19,940 nucleotides of DNA from JBAWWY01 sp037144355 (GCA_037144355.1 JBAWWY010000029.1:1-19940), one strand, 5' to 3'. Shown: positions 1 to 7,793, counted from the first letter of the stretch. Notes: generated by a model not told the origin, from the letters alone. A program made the numbers and translations.

Positions 1-2
1 TC

Positions 3-272
3 CCTGTATTTCCTTTTGAAAGTTCAAGAAGATTTGAAATGTACTCAATTGAGATTGATGGTGGAGGTTTTCTAAGGGCAGATCCACATCCACTTGGCAC
101 CCAGGAATTCATTACTGTCTTTTCTGGCGAGATCAATATCAGTGTCAATGGCGGGGAATATGTATTAAAAGAAGGTAATTCCATGAGGTTTAAAGCGGAT
201 TGCCAACATGAATATAAAAATATCATGAAGGAAATTTGCAAATTAAGCATGGTTATTTACTATCCGCTATAA
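3..272 (+). CDS. XRE-family regulator, C-terminal cupin domain (5' end outside window)
   Basis: The reading frame is open from the window edge (codon at 3) to TAA at 270-272, so the internal ATG at 39 is unlikely to be the true start. The 89 visible residues read as the cupin half of HTH-XRE plus cupin_2 regulators: a PFE..RRFEMY strand, the turn HPLGTQEFITVFSGEINISVNGGEY, then RFKADCQHEYKN and a terminal VIYYPL. In that family the N-terminal XRE helix-turn-helix binds DNA and the small beta-barrel senses a ligand or metal. The DNA-binding part would lie upstream of the window. The family assignment is confident; the ligand and targets are unknown. It is followed by one copy of a 25-bp repeat that recurs at 7640. 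Confidence 0.85.
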   Translation, partial: PVFPFESSRRFEMYSIEIDGGGFLRADPHPLGTQEFITVFSGEINISVNGGEYVLKEGNSMRFKADCQHEYKNIMKEICKLSMVIYYPL

Positions 273-275
273 GGC

Positions 276-300
276 GCAGAACTGCAATAGGATAAAGTAT
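276..300. repeat. 25-bp direct repeat, left copy
   Basis: Begins GCAGAACTGCAATAG and ends ATAAAGTAT. It matches 7640-7664 at 24 of 25 positions, differing only by G versus A at position 16 of the repeat. It lies just after the cupin-regulator stop codon and just before the 3' end of the DUF6485-like gene. The core GCAG-AA-CTGC is itself a short inverted repeat. Confidence 0.75.
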
Positions 301-307
301 CTACAAA

Positions 308-523
308 TTATTTAGTATTATTTTCCTCAAGAAATTTTGCAAAACCCTCATATGTAAAATCATCTATGCCCTTAATGTCTGAATTAATGTCAATAAAAAA
401 ACAAGATGGAATTTCTTTTTTCCTTAGGCACTTCTGAATGCATAAGTCACACCCTTTCTCATGATTACTAGGATGGAGTGGGCACTTTAGATCATCGCAG
501 GTACAAAAATTCTTACTTTTCAT
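308..523 (-). CDS. Small cysteine-rich protein (DUF6485-like)
   Basis: A 71-residue protein with seven cysteines in its first 41 residues (C7, C9, C14, C25, C28, C32, C41) plus H17 and H21. It resembles the DUF6485 group of small clostridial cysteine-rich proteins, which are presumed zinc- or metal-binding and have no known function. The C-terminal 30 residues are acidic and cysteine-free. The start is well supported: AAAGGAG sits about 10 nt upstream of the ATG. It lies 71 bp downstream of the MocR gene on the same strand and could be co-transcribed with it. No terminator is evident between them. Family recognition is from memory of the cysteine pattern, so it is moderate. Confidence 0.7.
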   Translation of the reverse strand: MKSKNFCTCDDLKCPLHPSNHEKGCDLCIQKCLRKKEIPSCFFIDINSDIKGIDDFTYEGFAKFLEENNTK

Positions 524-594
524 GTTGTTTGTTCTCCTTTTTCACAATTTGCAATCTTCAAAAAACTCATAGTGCAAACTCAATACATATTTAA

Positions 595-2070
595 TTATAA
601 GCCAGACTTCGAAAGTGCTTTTATTATAGTAGCAAGATGTTTTAATCCTTCTATAAGTTCAGGGATTTCTGCATAAGAATAGGATATTCGAATATATTGA
701 TTATCGCCATAACCATATATGCTTCCAGGATTGATCAAAATATTTTGCGCAATAGCCAAGTTGAAGAGCCGAGTAATATTAACATCATCCTTCAATTTTA
801 ACCATATATAAAAACCTCCTGTTGGGAAGTTCCAGGTTGCGATATTTTTAAAGTAAGTATCCAAGGTTTTCAAAGCAATATCTCTTCGCTCTCTTAATGT
901 CACTCTTAAAGATTTAAGGTGCCTTTCATACATGCCACTTTCAATCCATTCCGTCAACGCCCACTGCGAAATGGAATTTGCACCGTAATCAACTTGCATT
1001 TTTATATCTGCCAAATGATCGATTACAGCTTCGGGACCGATTAACCAACCGAGTCGAAACCCAGGCGCTAGAGATTTGGATATGCTTCCCATATATAAAA
1101 CAATACCATTTTCGTCATAGGATTTTAATGGCAAAGGTGGAGCATCCTCAAACCAGAGCTCCCTATAAGCATCATCTTCAATAATAGGAATCTGATTCAT
1201 GGTGCACCATTCCAATAATTCTATCCTGCGTTTAGTGGGCATTACAATACCTGTTGGATTATGAAAAGTTGGAATAGTATATAAGAGGGAAGCACCCTTG
1301 GATAAATTACTTGTATCAATCATGGTTGGTATAATACCGCTATCATCCATAGGAATACCTTGGAGGTTCATTTTGGCTGATTGAAAAATTTTCAAAGACT
1401 TTAAGTAAGAAAATTTTTCAGTAAAAATAGTGGAGTTGGGTTTTAACATGCCAATTGATATCAAGTGAAGTGCCTGCAATGATCCCGAAACAATTAAAAT
1501 ACTTGAGGGAGGCACATTTATTCCATATTTGGGGAGATAATTGCTTAAAGCACGTCGCAGCTCAGGCAAGCCAAGGGGTCCGATATAGCTAAATGGATGT
1601 TTTGCAGTAGAAATTAGTGCCTTTTCCATCAGATCAGAAGTCAATAAATTAGGAGAAAGCTCGCCAGTACCTAATCTGGTAATTCCCTTTTGGAACTCAA
1701 GCTTATTAATCGTTTGAATCAATGGAATGTTTGGGCTATGTATGCTCGAATTAATATAGCCTCTCCAGTTTGGTGGCGCCGAGGATACTAATAATGACCA
1801 AGTATTGTTGGCTATTATTGTGCCATGACCAAAATTGCTTTTGAGAAGACCTAAGGATGTTAACTCAGAAGTTGCATTGACAAGGGTGCTTCTATTGATG
1901 CCAAAGGCTTTCGCTAAAACTCTTTGAGGTGGAACCTGGTCACCAATCAACCAATCACCTTTGGAGATCTTATCTATAAAGTATTTAACTATTTGGCTAT
2001 GAAGCGGAGATTTTTCGCTTTTATCTGGCATCCAATCAATTTCAATCGTGCGTAAGGTCTTTTTTGGCAT
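595..2070 (-). CDS. MocR-family transcriptional regulator (GntR HTH fused to class I aminotransferase domain)
   Basis: A 491-residue protein, the usual MocR/PdxR length. Residues about 18-85 form a GntR winged helix (QIVKYFIDKISKGDW, then VPPQRVLAKAFGINRSTL, then the wing GHGTII). The remainder is an aspartate-aminotransferase-like fold with the NPTG motif, a DDAYREL aspartate and the PLP lysine in SISKSLAPGFRLGW (K334, counted from the TTG at 2076). MocR proteins bind PLP or an amino-acid aldimine and activate a neighbouring gene while often repressing themselves. Here the divergent partner is the aminotransferase/OCD/PhzF operon starting at 2211, its likely target. I chose the ATG at 2070; a TTG at 2076 is in frame but has its AAAG only 4 nt away. 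A good sigma-70-type promoter overlaps a palindrome upstream. Confidence 0.9.
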   Translation of the reverse strand: MPKKTLRTIEIDWMPDKSEKSPLHSQIVKYFIDKISKGDWLIGDQVPPQRVLAKAFGINRSTLVNATSELTSLGLLKSNFGHGTIIANNTWSLLVSSAPPNWRGYINSSIHSPNIPLIQTINKLEFQKGITRLGTGELSPNLLTSDLMEKALISTAKHPFSYIGPLGLPELRRALSNYLPKYGINVPPSSILIVSGSLQALHLISIGMLKPNSTIFTEKFSYLKSLKIFQSAKMNLQGIPMDDSGIIPTMIDTSNLSKGASLLYTIPTFHNPTGIVMPTKRRIELLEWCTMNQIPIIEDDAYRELWFEDAPPLPLKSYDENGIVLYMGSISKSLAPGFRLGWLIGPEAVIDHLADIKMQVDYGANSISQWALTEWIESGMYERHLKSLRVTLRERRDIALKTLDTYFKNIATWNFPTGGFYIWLKLKDDVNITRLFNLAIAQNILINPGSIYGYGDNQYIRISYSYAEIPELIEGLKHLATIIKALSKSGL

Positions 2071-2106
2071 AATCAACCAACTTTCAATTTTCCCAATTTT
2101 CTAACA

Positions 2107-2135
2107 ATGATAAACTTGGTTGGGTAAAAAGTCAA
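2107..2135 (-). promoter_or_regulatory. Predicted sigma-A promoter of the MocR gene
   Basis: Read on the minus strand: -35 TTGACT (2130-2135), a 17-bp spacer, and -10 TATCAT (2107-2112), about 37 nt from the ATG. It is a close match to the housekeeping consensus. The -35 box overlaps the palindrome at 2132-2149, as expected for autorepression. Confidence 0.6.
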
Positions 2136-2149
2136 CATTTGGATGTTGA
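2132..2149. promoter_or_regulatory. Candidate MocR operator (TCAACAT-TTGG-ATGTTGA palindrome)
   Basis: A perfect 7-bp inverted repeat with a 4-bp centre lies in the divergent intergenic region. It covers the -35 of the regulator gene and sits 62 bp upstream of the aminotransferase start at 2211. A second, wider inverted repeat, CAACCAA (2074-2080) and TTGGTTG (2116-2122), flanks the mocR leader. Position makes either a plausible regulator site; no protein-DNA evidence is available from sequence alone. Confidence 0.45.
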
Positions 2150-2210
2150 ATTGTCTTGGAAAGCATATAGAACTAAATCAAAACAAATAACTATGAAAGG
2201 ATTTGTTCGT

Positions 2211-3332
2211 ATGAAAATTAATGATTTCAAGTCGGAAGTATTCTTTGATGAATGGGAATTCAAGGCAAAGTATTTATTATCTCTATCAGATGCCCATTCG
2301 ATGACGATTAGAGAGCTATTGGATTATGAACCCGGAGCAATAGAAAAATTGCTGGACAAATGGCTGGGCTACACAGAGGTTCCTGGAGATCCAGAATTGC
2401 GTAAGGAAATCGCAAAATTATATAAGACAATTAATATGAACCAGATTATCGTCCACTCGGGAGCGGAAGAGCCAATTTTTAACTTTCCCAGAGTAATGCT
2501 CGAAAAGGAGGACCATGTTATTGTTATGTTCCCAACATATCAATCAATTTATGACGTTCCAAGAGCGTTGGGATGTGAAGTAACTTTTTGGGAGATTAAA
2601 GAAAAAGATGGGAAATGGACTATAGACTTGGAAGAGTTGAAAAGCTATATTAAACCAAATACAAAAGTAATCTACCTTAATTCACCAAATAATCCCACGG
2701 GCTATACCTTCAGCAATGAAGAGATTGAGGCAATAGTGGAATTGGCAAAAGAAAATGACATTTATATTTTTTCTGATGAAGTTTATCACGGGTTGGAATT
2801 GGATGGTGAGAAAAGACCTCTTATAGCCGACCTATATGATAAGGGAATATCATTAAATGTCATGTCAAAAGCATATGGAATGGCGGGGCTGAGAATTGGC
2901 TGGGTTGCCACAAAGGACAAGTATGCATATGAACAAATAACCAAAGCGAAGCATTATACCACCGTATGCAACAGTTGCGCGTCGGAATTTTTAGCTACAA
3001 TTGCGCTGAAGCACGGTGAAGAAATAATTGAAAGAAATATGAAAATATTACGAAAGAATCTTAAAATAGGTGAGGATTTTTTTGCAAAGTACTCAAACTT
3101 ATTCGAATATATTCCACCACAAGGTGGTACTATTGCATATTTCAGAATGAATATAGAACAGAATATTGACGATTTCTGTATTGAACTAGTTAAAGAAAGA
3201 GGAATTGTTCTCCTTTCCGCAAATATCTATGATACAGAAGGACAGTATTTTAGAGTAGGATTCGGGCGGGAAAACTTTAAAGAATGCCTTGATCAGTTTG
3301 AACGATATTTGGTTGAGAAGAAATACGTATAG
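2211..3332 (+). CDS. PLP-dependent class I/II aminotransferase, tandem copy 1
   Basis: A 373-residue fold-type I aminotransferase. Visible motifs are the GAEE phosphate-binding loop (84-87), SPNNPTG, SDEVYHG and the PLP lysine K220 in NVMSKAYGMAGLRIGW; the late Arg lies in YFRVGFG. It is a gapless paralogue of the next gene. I chose ATG 2211 rather than in-frame codons upstream because AAAGGA lies 9 nt before it and the paralogue starts with the same MKINDFK. Similar clostridial proteins are sometimes annotated capreomycidine-synthase-like or aspartate aminotransferase; the substrate cannot be read from sequence. Oddity: the helix after GAEE reads EEPIFNFP, with P88 and P93 where copy 2 has A88 and L93. 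It is the first gene of a five-gene operon facing the MocR regulator. Confidence 0.9.
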   Translation: MKINDFKSEVFFDEWEFKAKYLLSLSDAHSMTIRELLDYEPGAIEKLLDKWLGYTEVPGDPELRKEIAKLYKTINMNQIIVHSGAEEPIFNFPRVMLEKEDHVIVMFPTYQSIYDVPRALGCEVTFWEIKEKDGKWTIDLEELKSYIKPNTKVIYLNSPNNPTGYTFSNEEIEAIVELAKENDIYIFSDEVYHGLELDGEKRPLIADLYDKGISLNVMSKAYGMAGLRIGWVATKDKYAYEQITKAKHYTTVCNSCASEFLATIALKHGEEIIERNMKILRKNLKIGEDFFAKYSNLFEYIPPQGGTIAYFRMNIEQNIDDFCIELVKERGIVLLSANIYDTEGQYFRVGFGRENFKECLDQFERYLVEKKYV

Positions 3333-3392
3333 CAACAAATTGCGAAAGTTCACTAATGAATAAAATATAATTCTATATATTTGGAGGGTTTT

Positions 3393-4514
3393 ATGAAAAT
3401 TAATGATTTTAAATTGGAAGTGTTTTTTGAAGAATGGGAGTTTAAAGCAAAATATCTCATATCATCATCGGACATGCAAACTATCACAGTTGAAGAACTT
3501 CTTAAATATGAAACTGGTTCTTTAGATAAGCTGCTGAAATTATCCATGGGGTATACTGAAGTACCAGGTGATCCTGAACTTAGAGGAGAAATCGCAAAAC
3601 TCTACACGACCATAGATACGAACCATATTATTGTCCACGCCGGAGCTGAGGAAGCGATTTTCAATATATTGAGATCCATGGTTCAAAGCGGTGATCATAT
3701 GGTTTCCATGTTTCCAGCGTATCAATCCAGCTACGATGTACCCAAATCTGTGGGTTGTGAAGTCACTCCGTGGAAATTAAAAGTTAAGGATAAGAAGTGG
3801 ACTATCGACCTTCAGGAATTGAAGGATGCTATCAGGCCAAACACAAAATTAATCTATATTAACTCGCCCAATAATCCCACTGGCTTTACTCTCAGCGAAG
3901 AAGAGATTAATGAAATCGTGAAAATTGCCAAGGAACATGATATTTTCATTCTTTCGGATGAAGTTTATTACGGATTGGAATTTGATGGGCATAGGAGACC
4001 CGCTATAGTGGATTTGTATGACAAGGGCATTTCAATAAATGTTATGTCAAAGACCTACGGAATGGCAGGACTTAGAATCGGCTGGACAGTTTGCAAAGAT
4101 CAATGGGTCAACGAAATAATCACAAGGGCAAAGCATTATACCACTGTTTGCAACAGCTGCGCGTCAGAGTTTTTAGCAACAGTTGCACTAAGAAACAGTA
4201 AAGAAATTGTTGAGAGAAATTCAAAAATAGTCAAAAAAAATTATCAAATTGCACTGGATTTCTTTGCGAAATATAATGATACCTTTGAGTATATCCCACC
4301 TCAAGGAGGGACCATTGCCTTTGTGAAAATGAACATCGATAAAAACATAGATGACTTTTGTACCGAGTTGGTAAGAGAAAAAGGGGTAGTTCTTCTTTCT
4401 TCAAAACTGTTTGACACAGAAGGCCAATATTTCAGGTTAGGCATAGGACGGGAAAATTTCAGTGAATGTCTTGATCAATTTGAAAACTATCTCATCGAAA
4501 GAAAATATGTTTAA
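3393..4514 (+). CDS. PLP-dependent class I/II aminotransferase, tandem copy 2
   Basis: A 373-residue aminotransferase aligned without gaps to the preceding gene; PLP lysine K220 falls at the same residue number (NVMSKTYGMAGLRIGW). It has SPNNPTG, SDEVYYG and the conserved block AKHYTTVCNSCASEFLAT shared with copy 1. Unlike copy 1, the GAEEAIFNILR helix is canonical, so this copy is the safer candidate for full activity. The start ATG is set by GGAGG at 3383-3387, 5 nt upstream; the frame extends to an in-frame TTG at 3381 that overlaps the SD and is rejected. Spacing to copy 1 is 60 bp and to the OCD gene 17 bp, consistent with one transcript. The reaction is presumably alpha-amino-group transfer; the substrate is unknown. 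Confidence 0.9.
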   Translation: MKINDFKLEVFFEEWEFKAKYLISSSDMQTITVEELLKYETGSLDKLLKLSMGYTEVPGDPELRGEIAKLYTTIDTNHIIVHAGAEEAIFNILRSMVQSGDHMVSMFPAYQSSYDVPKSVGCEVTPWKLKVKDKKWTIDLQELKDAIRPNTKLIYINSPNNPTGFTLSEEEINEIVKIAKEHDIFILSDEVYYGLEFDGHRRPAIVDLYDKGISINVMSKTYGMAGLRIGWTVCKDQWVNEIITRAKHYTTVCNSCASEFLATVALRNSKEIVERNSKIVKKNYQIALDFFAKYNDTFEYIPPQGGTIAFVKMNIDKNIDDFCTELVREKGVVLLSSKLFDTEGQYFRLGIGRENFSECLDQFENYLIERKYV

Positions 4515-4531
4515 ACACGAGAGGTGAATAA

Positions 4532-5521
4532 ATGAAAACGCTTATACTGACTCAAAAAGATGTCAAAGAACTGATGAATATGAAAGATACTATTGAAGAA
4601 GTCGAAATGGCATATAAAAGTTTCAATTCGGGGGAAGTGGTTCAACCACCTATTATGTCAATTATCTTACCTGAGTTGAATGCAGAGACTGATATTAAAT
4701 CAAGCTATTCTAAAGCAACCAAAATGACCTGCGTGAAATCTGCACCTGGATATTGGAATAATAAAGAAAAGTTCAATATGCCTACACTCTTTGCAACTAT
4801 CACATTGTTTGATGGTGATAATGGATTTCCCGTTTGCCTTATGGAGGCAACGTTGATCACTGGGATTAGGACAGGTGCTGCTGGTGGTGTTGCTGTAAGA
4901 GCTCTTGCGAGAAAAAATTCAGAGATTGTAGGAATTATTGGAGCTGGCAATCAAGCCAGAATGCAACTTAGAGCCATTAAGGAAGTTATGCCAAATATTA
5001 AGTTAGCTAAAGTCTGGTCTCCAGTAGAAGGGGAAACAGAAAGATATAAGCAAGACATGGAAGCTGAACTTGGAATACAAGTGTTTGAATGTAATGAGCC
5101 AGAACAAGTAGTGGTAGGTTCAGATATTGTTGTAACGGTTACACCTGGTAACAAACCTATAGTTAAAAGTGAATGGGTAAAACCGGGTACGCATATTTGT
5201 GCTATTGGCGCTGATGTCGAGGGAAAACAAGAATTAGATGTAGAACTATTTAAACGCGCAAAAGTCATTGTAGACAGTATTGAGCAATGTGTTCACGGCG
5301 GTGAAACTTTAAATGCGATTAAAGCCGGGGTGTTTTCAGAAAAGGATATTCATGCTGAAATTGGCGAAGTGCTTCTGGGAATAAAAGAAGGCCGTGTCAA
5401 CGATGAGGAAATTACAATATTTGATTCCACTGGCATGTCAGTGCAAGATAATGCAACTGCCTCTGGAATATATAAAAGAGCCATGGAAAAATCCATTGGA
5501 CTAAGTATCGACTTAATGTAA
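4532..5521 (+). CDS. Ornithine cyclodeaminase / mu-crystallin family NAD(P)-dependent enzyme
   Basis: A 329-residue protein of normal family length. The Rossmann motif VGIIGAGNQARMQ marks NAD(P) binding, preceded by the family signature LITGIRTGAAGGVA. Residue D228 in IGADVEGKQELD corresponds to the catalytic Asp of ornithine cyclodeaminase. The substrate-side segment TCVKSAPGYWNN and the end motif FDSTGMSVQDNATA are also typical. Family members include ornithine cyclodeaminase (ornithine to proline plus ammonia), alanine dehydrogenase, ketimine reductases and the SbnB/lysine-cyclodeaminase types, so the exact reaction is open. Placement between aminotransferases fits a role in making or reducing a keto or imino acid. 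SD GAGAGGTG precedes the ATG. The family is firm; specificity is not. Confidence 0.88.
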   Translation: MKTLILTQKDVKELMNMKDTIEEVEMAYKSFNSGEVVQPPIMSIILPELNAETDIKSSYSKATKMTCVKSAPGYWNNKEKFNMPTLFATITLFDGDNGFPVCLMEATLITGIRTGAAGGVAVRALARKNSEIVGIIGAGNQARMQLRAIKEVMPNIKLAKVWSPVEGETERYKQDMEAELGIQVFECNEPEQVVVGSDIVVTVTPGNKPIVKSEWVKPGTHICAIGADVEGKQELDVELFKRAKVIVDSIEQCVHGGETLNAIKAGVFSEKDIHAEIGEVLLGIKEGRVNDEEITIFDSTGMSVQDNATASGIYKRAMEKSIGLSIDLM

Positions 5522-5551
5522 ATATGAACATTTCATGAGGAGGAACATAAA

Positions 5552-6685
5552 GTGAAATTTAAAAGACATGTAATTGAAATTGAGGGCGCTGAGGTTGTAG
5601 GATATGATAGAATAAAGTACAACCTAGGTGAGAGTTCTGTAGGGGAAAGAACCCTTAGTTCGATCGGACTAACTTTGGGGGATATGGACTTCCCGTACTA
5701 TCAAGACCATTATGGCGTGACTGAATTAAGAAAAAAGATTGCAGAAATTGCAGGGGCGCCGGCAACATTTGAGCAAATAATCGTTACAGATGGAGCGACA
5801 ATGGCATTATTTATGGCGTCGTTGGTGATGTTGGAAAAAGGTGATCATGTTGTTATCCAAAGACCAAATTATTCTGTTAATGCCATGATGCCCGAGTTTA
5901 TAGGCGCAAACGTGGAGTTTCTACAATGCAACTTTGAGGATCAATATAGATTTGATATAGAAAAGCTAGATAAAATAGTTACACCAAAAACGAAATTTGT
6001 AAGTATCACATACCCTATTAATCCAGCTGGAATTATGATAACAGAGGATGAATTAAAAAGAATTATTCAAATATGCGAAAAGAATGACTGCTATTTGATT
6101 TCTGATGAGACTTACCGGGAACTTGCTTATAACGAGCCACTTCCAATTGCGGCAACATTAAGCAAAAAAGCAATAAGCATTGCAAGTGCGTCAAAAGTAT
6201 ATGGTTTCCCGGGGATTCGTATTGGCTGGATGCATTGCCAAAATCTTGAGCTGATGGAAGAGTTTCTTGCATGTAAAGAACAAATTAACGTTCACGGCAG
6301 CTTCTTAAATGAGGAGATTGCATTAAAAGTTCTACAAAATCGAGATGAATGGCTTGTTCAAATGAAAGAGAAAGTATTAAGAAGAATGAATATCTGCAAA
6401 AAATGGGTCGACACGCAGGATTATCTATCCTGGAACGAACCTCAGGGAGGCTGCATATGTTTCGTAAAGGTAGATGAAAGCCTAGGTATTGACTTTGAAA
6501 AATTTTACGACTATTTATTAGACACGTATGGTTCATATCCTGGTGCTGGAAACTGGTTTGAATATCCAAGGAACTATATGCGAATAGGATTTGTATGGCC
6601 TAAAACAGATGAGGAGTTGATGCTTGGTCTTGAAGGAATTACAAAAGCAGTTAATGATTTGAGAAAAGATAAAATTCAAGGTTGA
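5552..6685 (+). CDS. PLP-dependent class I/II aminotransferase (third, divergent)
   Basis: A 377-residue aminotransferase, clearly more distant from the tandem pair. It has the DGATMALF loop, YPINPAG in place of SPNNPTG, SDETYRELAY and the PLP lysine K215 in SASKVYGFPGIRIGWMH. The late Arg lies in YMRIGFVWP. The N-terminal region keeps the short form LTLGDMDFPYYQDHYGVTELR. It starts at GTG 5552 behind a strong GAGGAGG (5537-5543, 8 nt spacing). It sits 30 bp after the OCD gene and 13 bp before the PhzF gene, so is surely in the same operon. Three aminotransferases in one operon suggest different substrates or successive steps; which ones cannot be decided here. Confidence 0.88.
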   Translation: MKFKRHVIEIEGAEVVGYDRIKYNLGESSVGERTLSSIGLTLGDMDFPYYQDHYGVTELRKKIAEIAGAPATFEQIIVTDGATMALFMASLVMLEKGDHVVIQRPNYSVNAMMPEFIGANVEFLQCNFEDQYRFDIEKLDKIVTPKTKFVSITYPINPAGIMITEDELKRIIQICEKNDCYLISDETYRELAYNEPLPIAATLSKKAISIASASKVYGFPGIRIGWMHCQNLELMEEFLACKEQINVHGSFLNEEIALKVLQNRDEWLVQMKEKVLRRMNICKKWVDTQDYLSWNEPQGGCICFVKVDESLGIDFEKFYDYLLDTYGSYPGAGNWFEYPRNYMRIGFVWPKTDEELMLGLEGITKAVNDLRKDKIQG

Positions 6686-6698
6686 AGAAGGTGGAGAA

Positions 6699-7568
6699 AT
6701 GAAATTTTACATCGTAGATGCGTTTGCAGATGAATTGTTTGGAGGGAATACGGCTGGCGTTGTGATTCTTGGGGAGAAAGATGATTTTCCTGCTGAGGAA
6801 GTCATGATTAAAACAGCGGCAGAACTCAAATATTCTGAAACTGCATTTGTTAAACAAATATCACAAAAGGAGTTTAAAATAAGGTATTTTACACCCGCTG
6901 CAGAAGTGGAACTTTGTGGCCATGCTACTATTGGATCTTTTGGAGCATTGCTTGACTTCGGGTTAGCAAAGAATAACGAAACATATACAGTTGATGCGTT
7001 AGCGGGAAAACTTGAAGTCGCAATTAAAGATGGGTTCATCATGATGGATATGAGCTCTCCAGTAGAAATAGCCGAGATTAAAGAACCAGAAAAGTTAGAT
7101 GAATTAGCGAAAGTAATGGGCATTTCAGCTGAGGAAATCGGGATGGTTCCACAACTTATTTCCACAGGACTTCCTGACATTATGCTTCAGGTAAAATCCA
7201 AAGAAATTCTGATGAAGATCAATCCAGATTTCCATGCTTTGTCAAAGCTGTCTAAAGATTATGAAGTAGTAGGCGTTCATGCATTTGCATTAGCTTCAGA
7301 AAAAGGCACTACAGCATTTTGCAGGAATTTCGCACCTCTTTACGATATAGATGAAGAGGCCGCAACTGGGACTTCCAATGGCGCGCTCACTTACTATTTG
7401 TATAAAAATAAACTCGTAGTGGAAAATGAAAATAATGTTTTCTTGCAGGGAGAAAGTATGAATAGACCTTCTAAAATCATGAGCATCCTCACAAGGGATG
7501 AAAAAGGCAAAGTGAAAATAAAAATAGGAGGCGTATTCAAAATATTAGTCAAGGGAGACATTTTCTAG
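6699..7568 (+). CDS. PhzF-family isomerase/epimerase-like protein
   Basis: A 289-residue protein with the diaminopimelate-epimerase-like two-lobed fold of the PhzF/YddE family. Key features are the start FYIVDAFADELFGGNTAGVV, the catalytic-type glutamate E47 in KYSETAFV, the ELCGHATIG motif (C73-G74-H75) and the second-lobe signature AATGTSNGAL (221-230). PhzF itself isomerises trans-2,3-dihydro-3-hydroxyanthranilate in phenazine synthesis, but most homologues outside phenazine clusters have unknown substrates. No other phenazine gene is present, so phenazine synthesis is not supported. SD GAAGGTGGAG lies just upstream of the ATG. It is the last gene of the operon; no strong hairpin terminator follows. 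Confidence 0.9.
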   Translation: MKFYIVDAFADELFGGNTAGVVILGEKDDFPAEEVMIKTAAELKYSETAFVKQISQKEFKIRYFTPAAEVELCGHATIGSFGALLDFGLAKNNETYTVDALAGKLEVAIKDGFIMMDMSSPVEIAEIKEPEKLDELAKVMGISAEEIGMVPQLISTGLPDIMLQVKSKEILMKINPDFHALSKLSKDYEVVGVHAFALASEKGTTAFCRNFAPLYDIDEEAATGTSNGALTYYLYKNKLVVENENNVFLQGESMNRPSKIMSILTRDEKGKVKIKIGGVFKILVKGDIF

Positions 7569-7628
7569 CGGAAAAGTGTTCTTTGAGGTTTTGAAAACGA
7601 ATTGATAATTTACATAGGAGGGAAAACC

Positions 7629-7793
7629 ATGAACTGGTGGCAGAACTGCAATAGAATAAAGTATTATACATACTATTTTTTCAAGATGTATTTCAAAGCG
7701 CCGGAGGGGCAATTATCAATCGTTTTAACAATGCTGTCAACAGTCGCACCATCTGTTAGAATCCAAGGCTTGCGCTTTATGTTAAAGACTTGA
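7629..7793 (+). pseudogene. Orphan translation start, possible gene remnant
   Basis: AGGAGGG (7616-7622) sits 6 nt before ATG 7629, as good a start as any in the window. The 54-codon frame behind it, however, runs antisense through the YjdI-like gene and resembles nothing I recognise. The 25-bp repeat begins 11 nt into it, at codon 4. The simplest reading is the surviving start of a gene whose body was lost in a rearrangement at the repeat. A real small peptide cannot be excluded. Confidence 0.3.
7640..7664. repeat. 25-bp direct repeat, right copy
   Basis: Matches 276-300 at 24 of 25 positions. The two copies flank the whole DUF6485, mocR and aminotransferase/OCD/PhzF block of about 7.3 kb. 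Like the left copy, it sits immediately downstream of the stop codon of a small cysteine-containing minus-strand gene. A weak AT-rich stem (AGTAT/ATACT, 7660-7674) followed by six T's overlaps its end and could serve as a poor terminator for the plus-strand operon. Confidence 0.7.

Noticed and set aside
4705..5268. Two minus-strand open frames (81 and 105 codons) inside the OCD-family gene
   Set aside because: They are antisense shadows of a well-supported gene, without family resemblance.
6707..7180. A 157-codon minus-strand open frame opposite the PhzF gene
   Set aside because: It is serine/proline-rich low-complexity sequence and lies wholly antisense to a gene with clear catalytic motifs; it matches no family I know.
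6699..7568. Phenazine biosynthesis
   Set aside because: Only a PhzF-family protein is present. PhzA/B, D, E and G are absent and most PhzF homologues act elsewhere.
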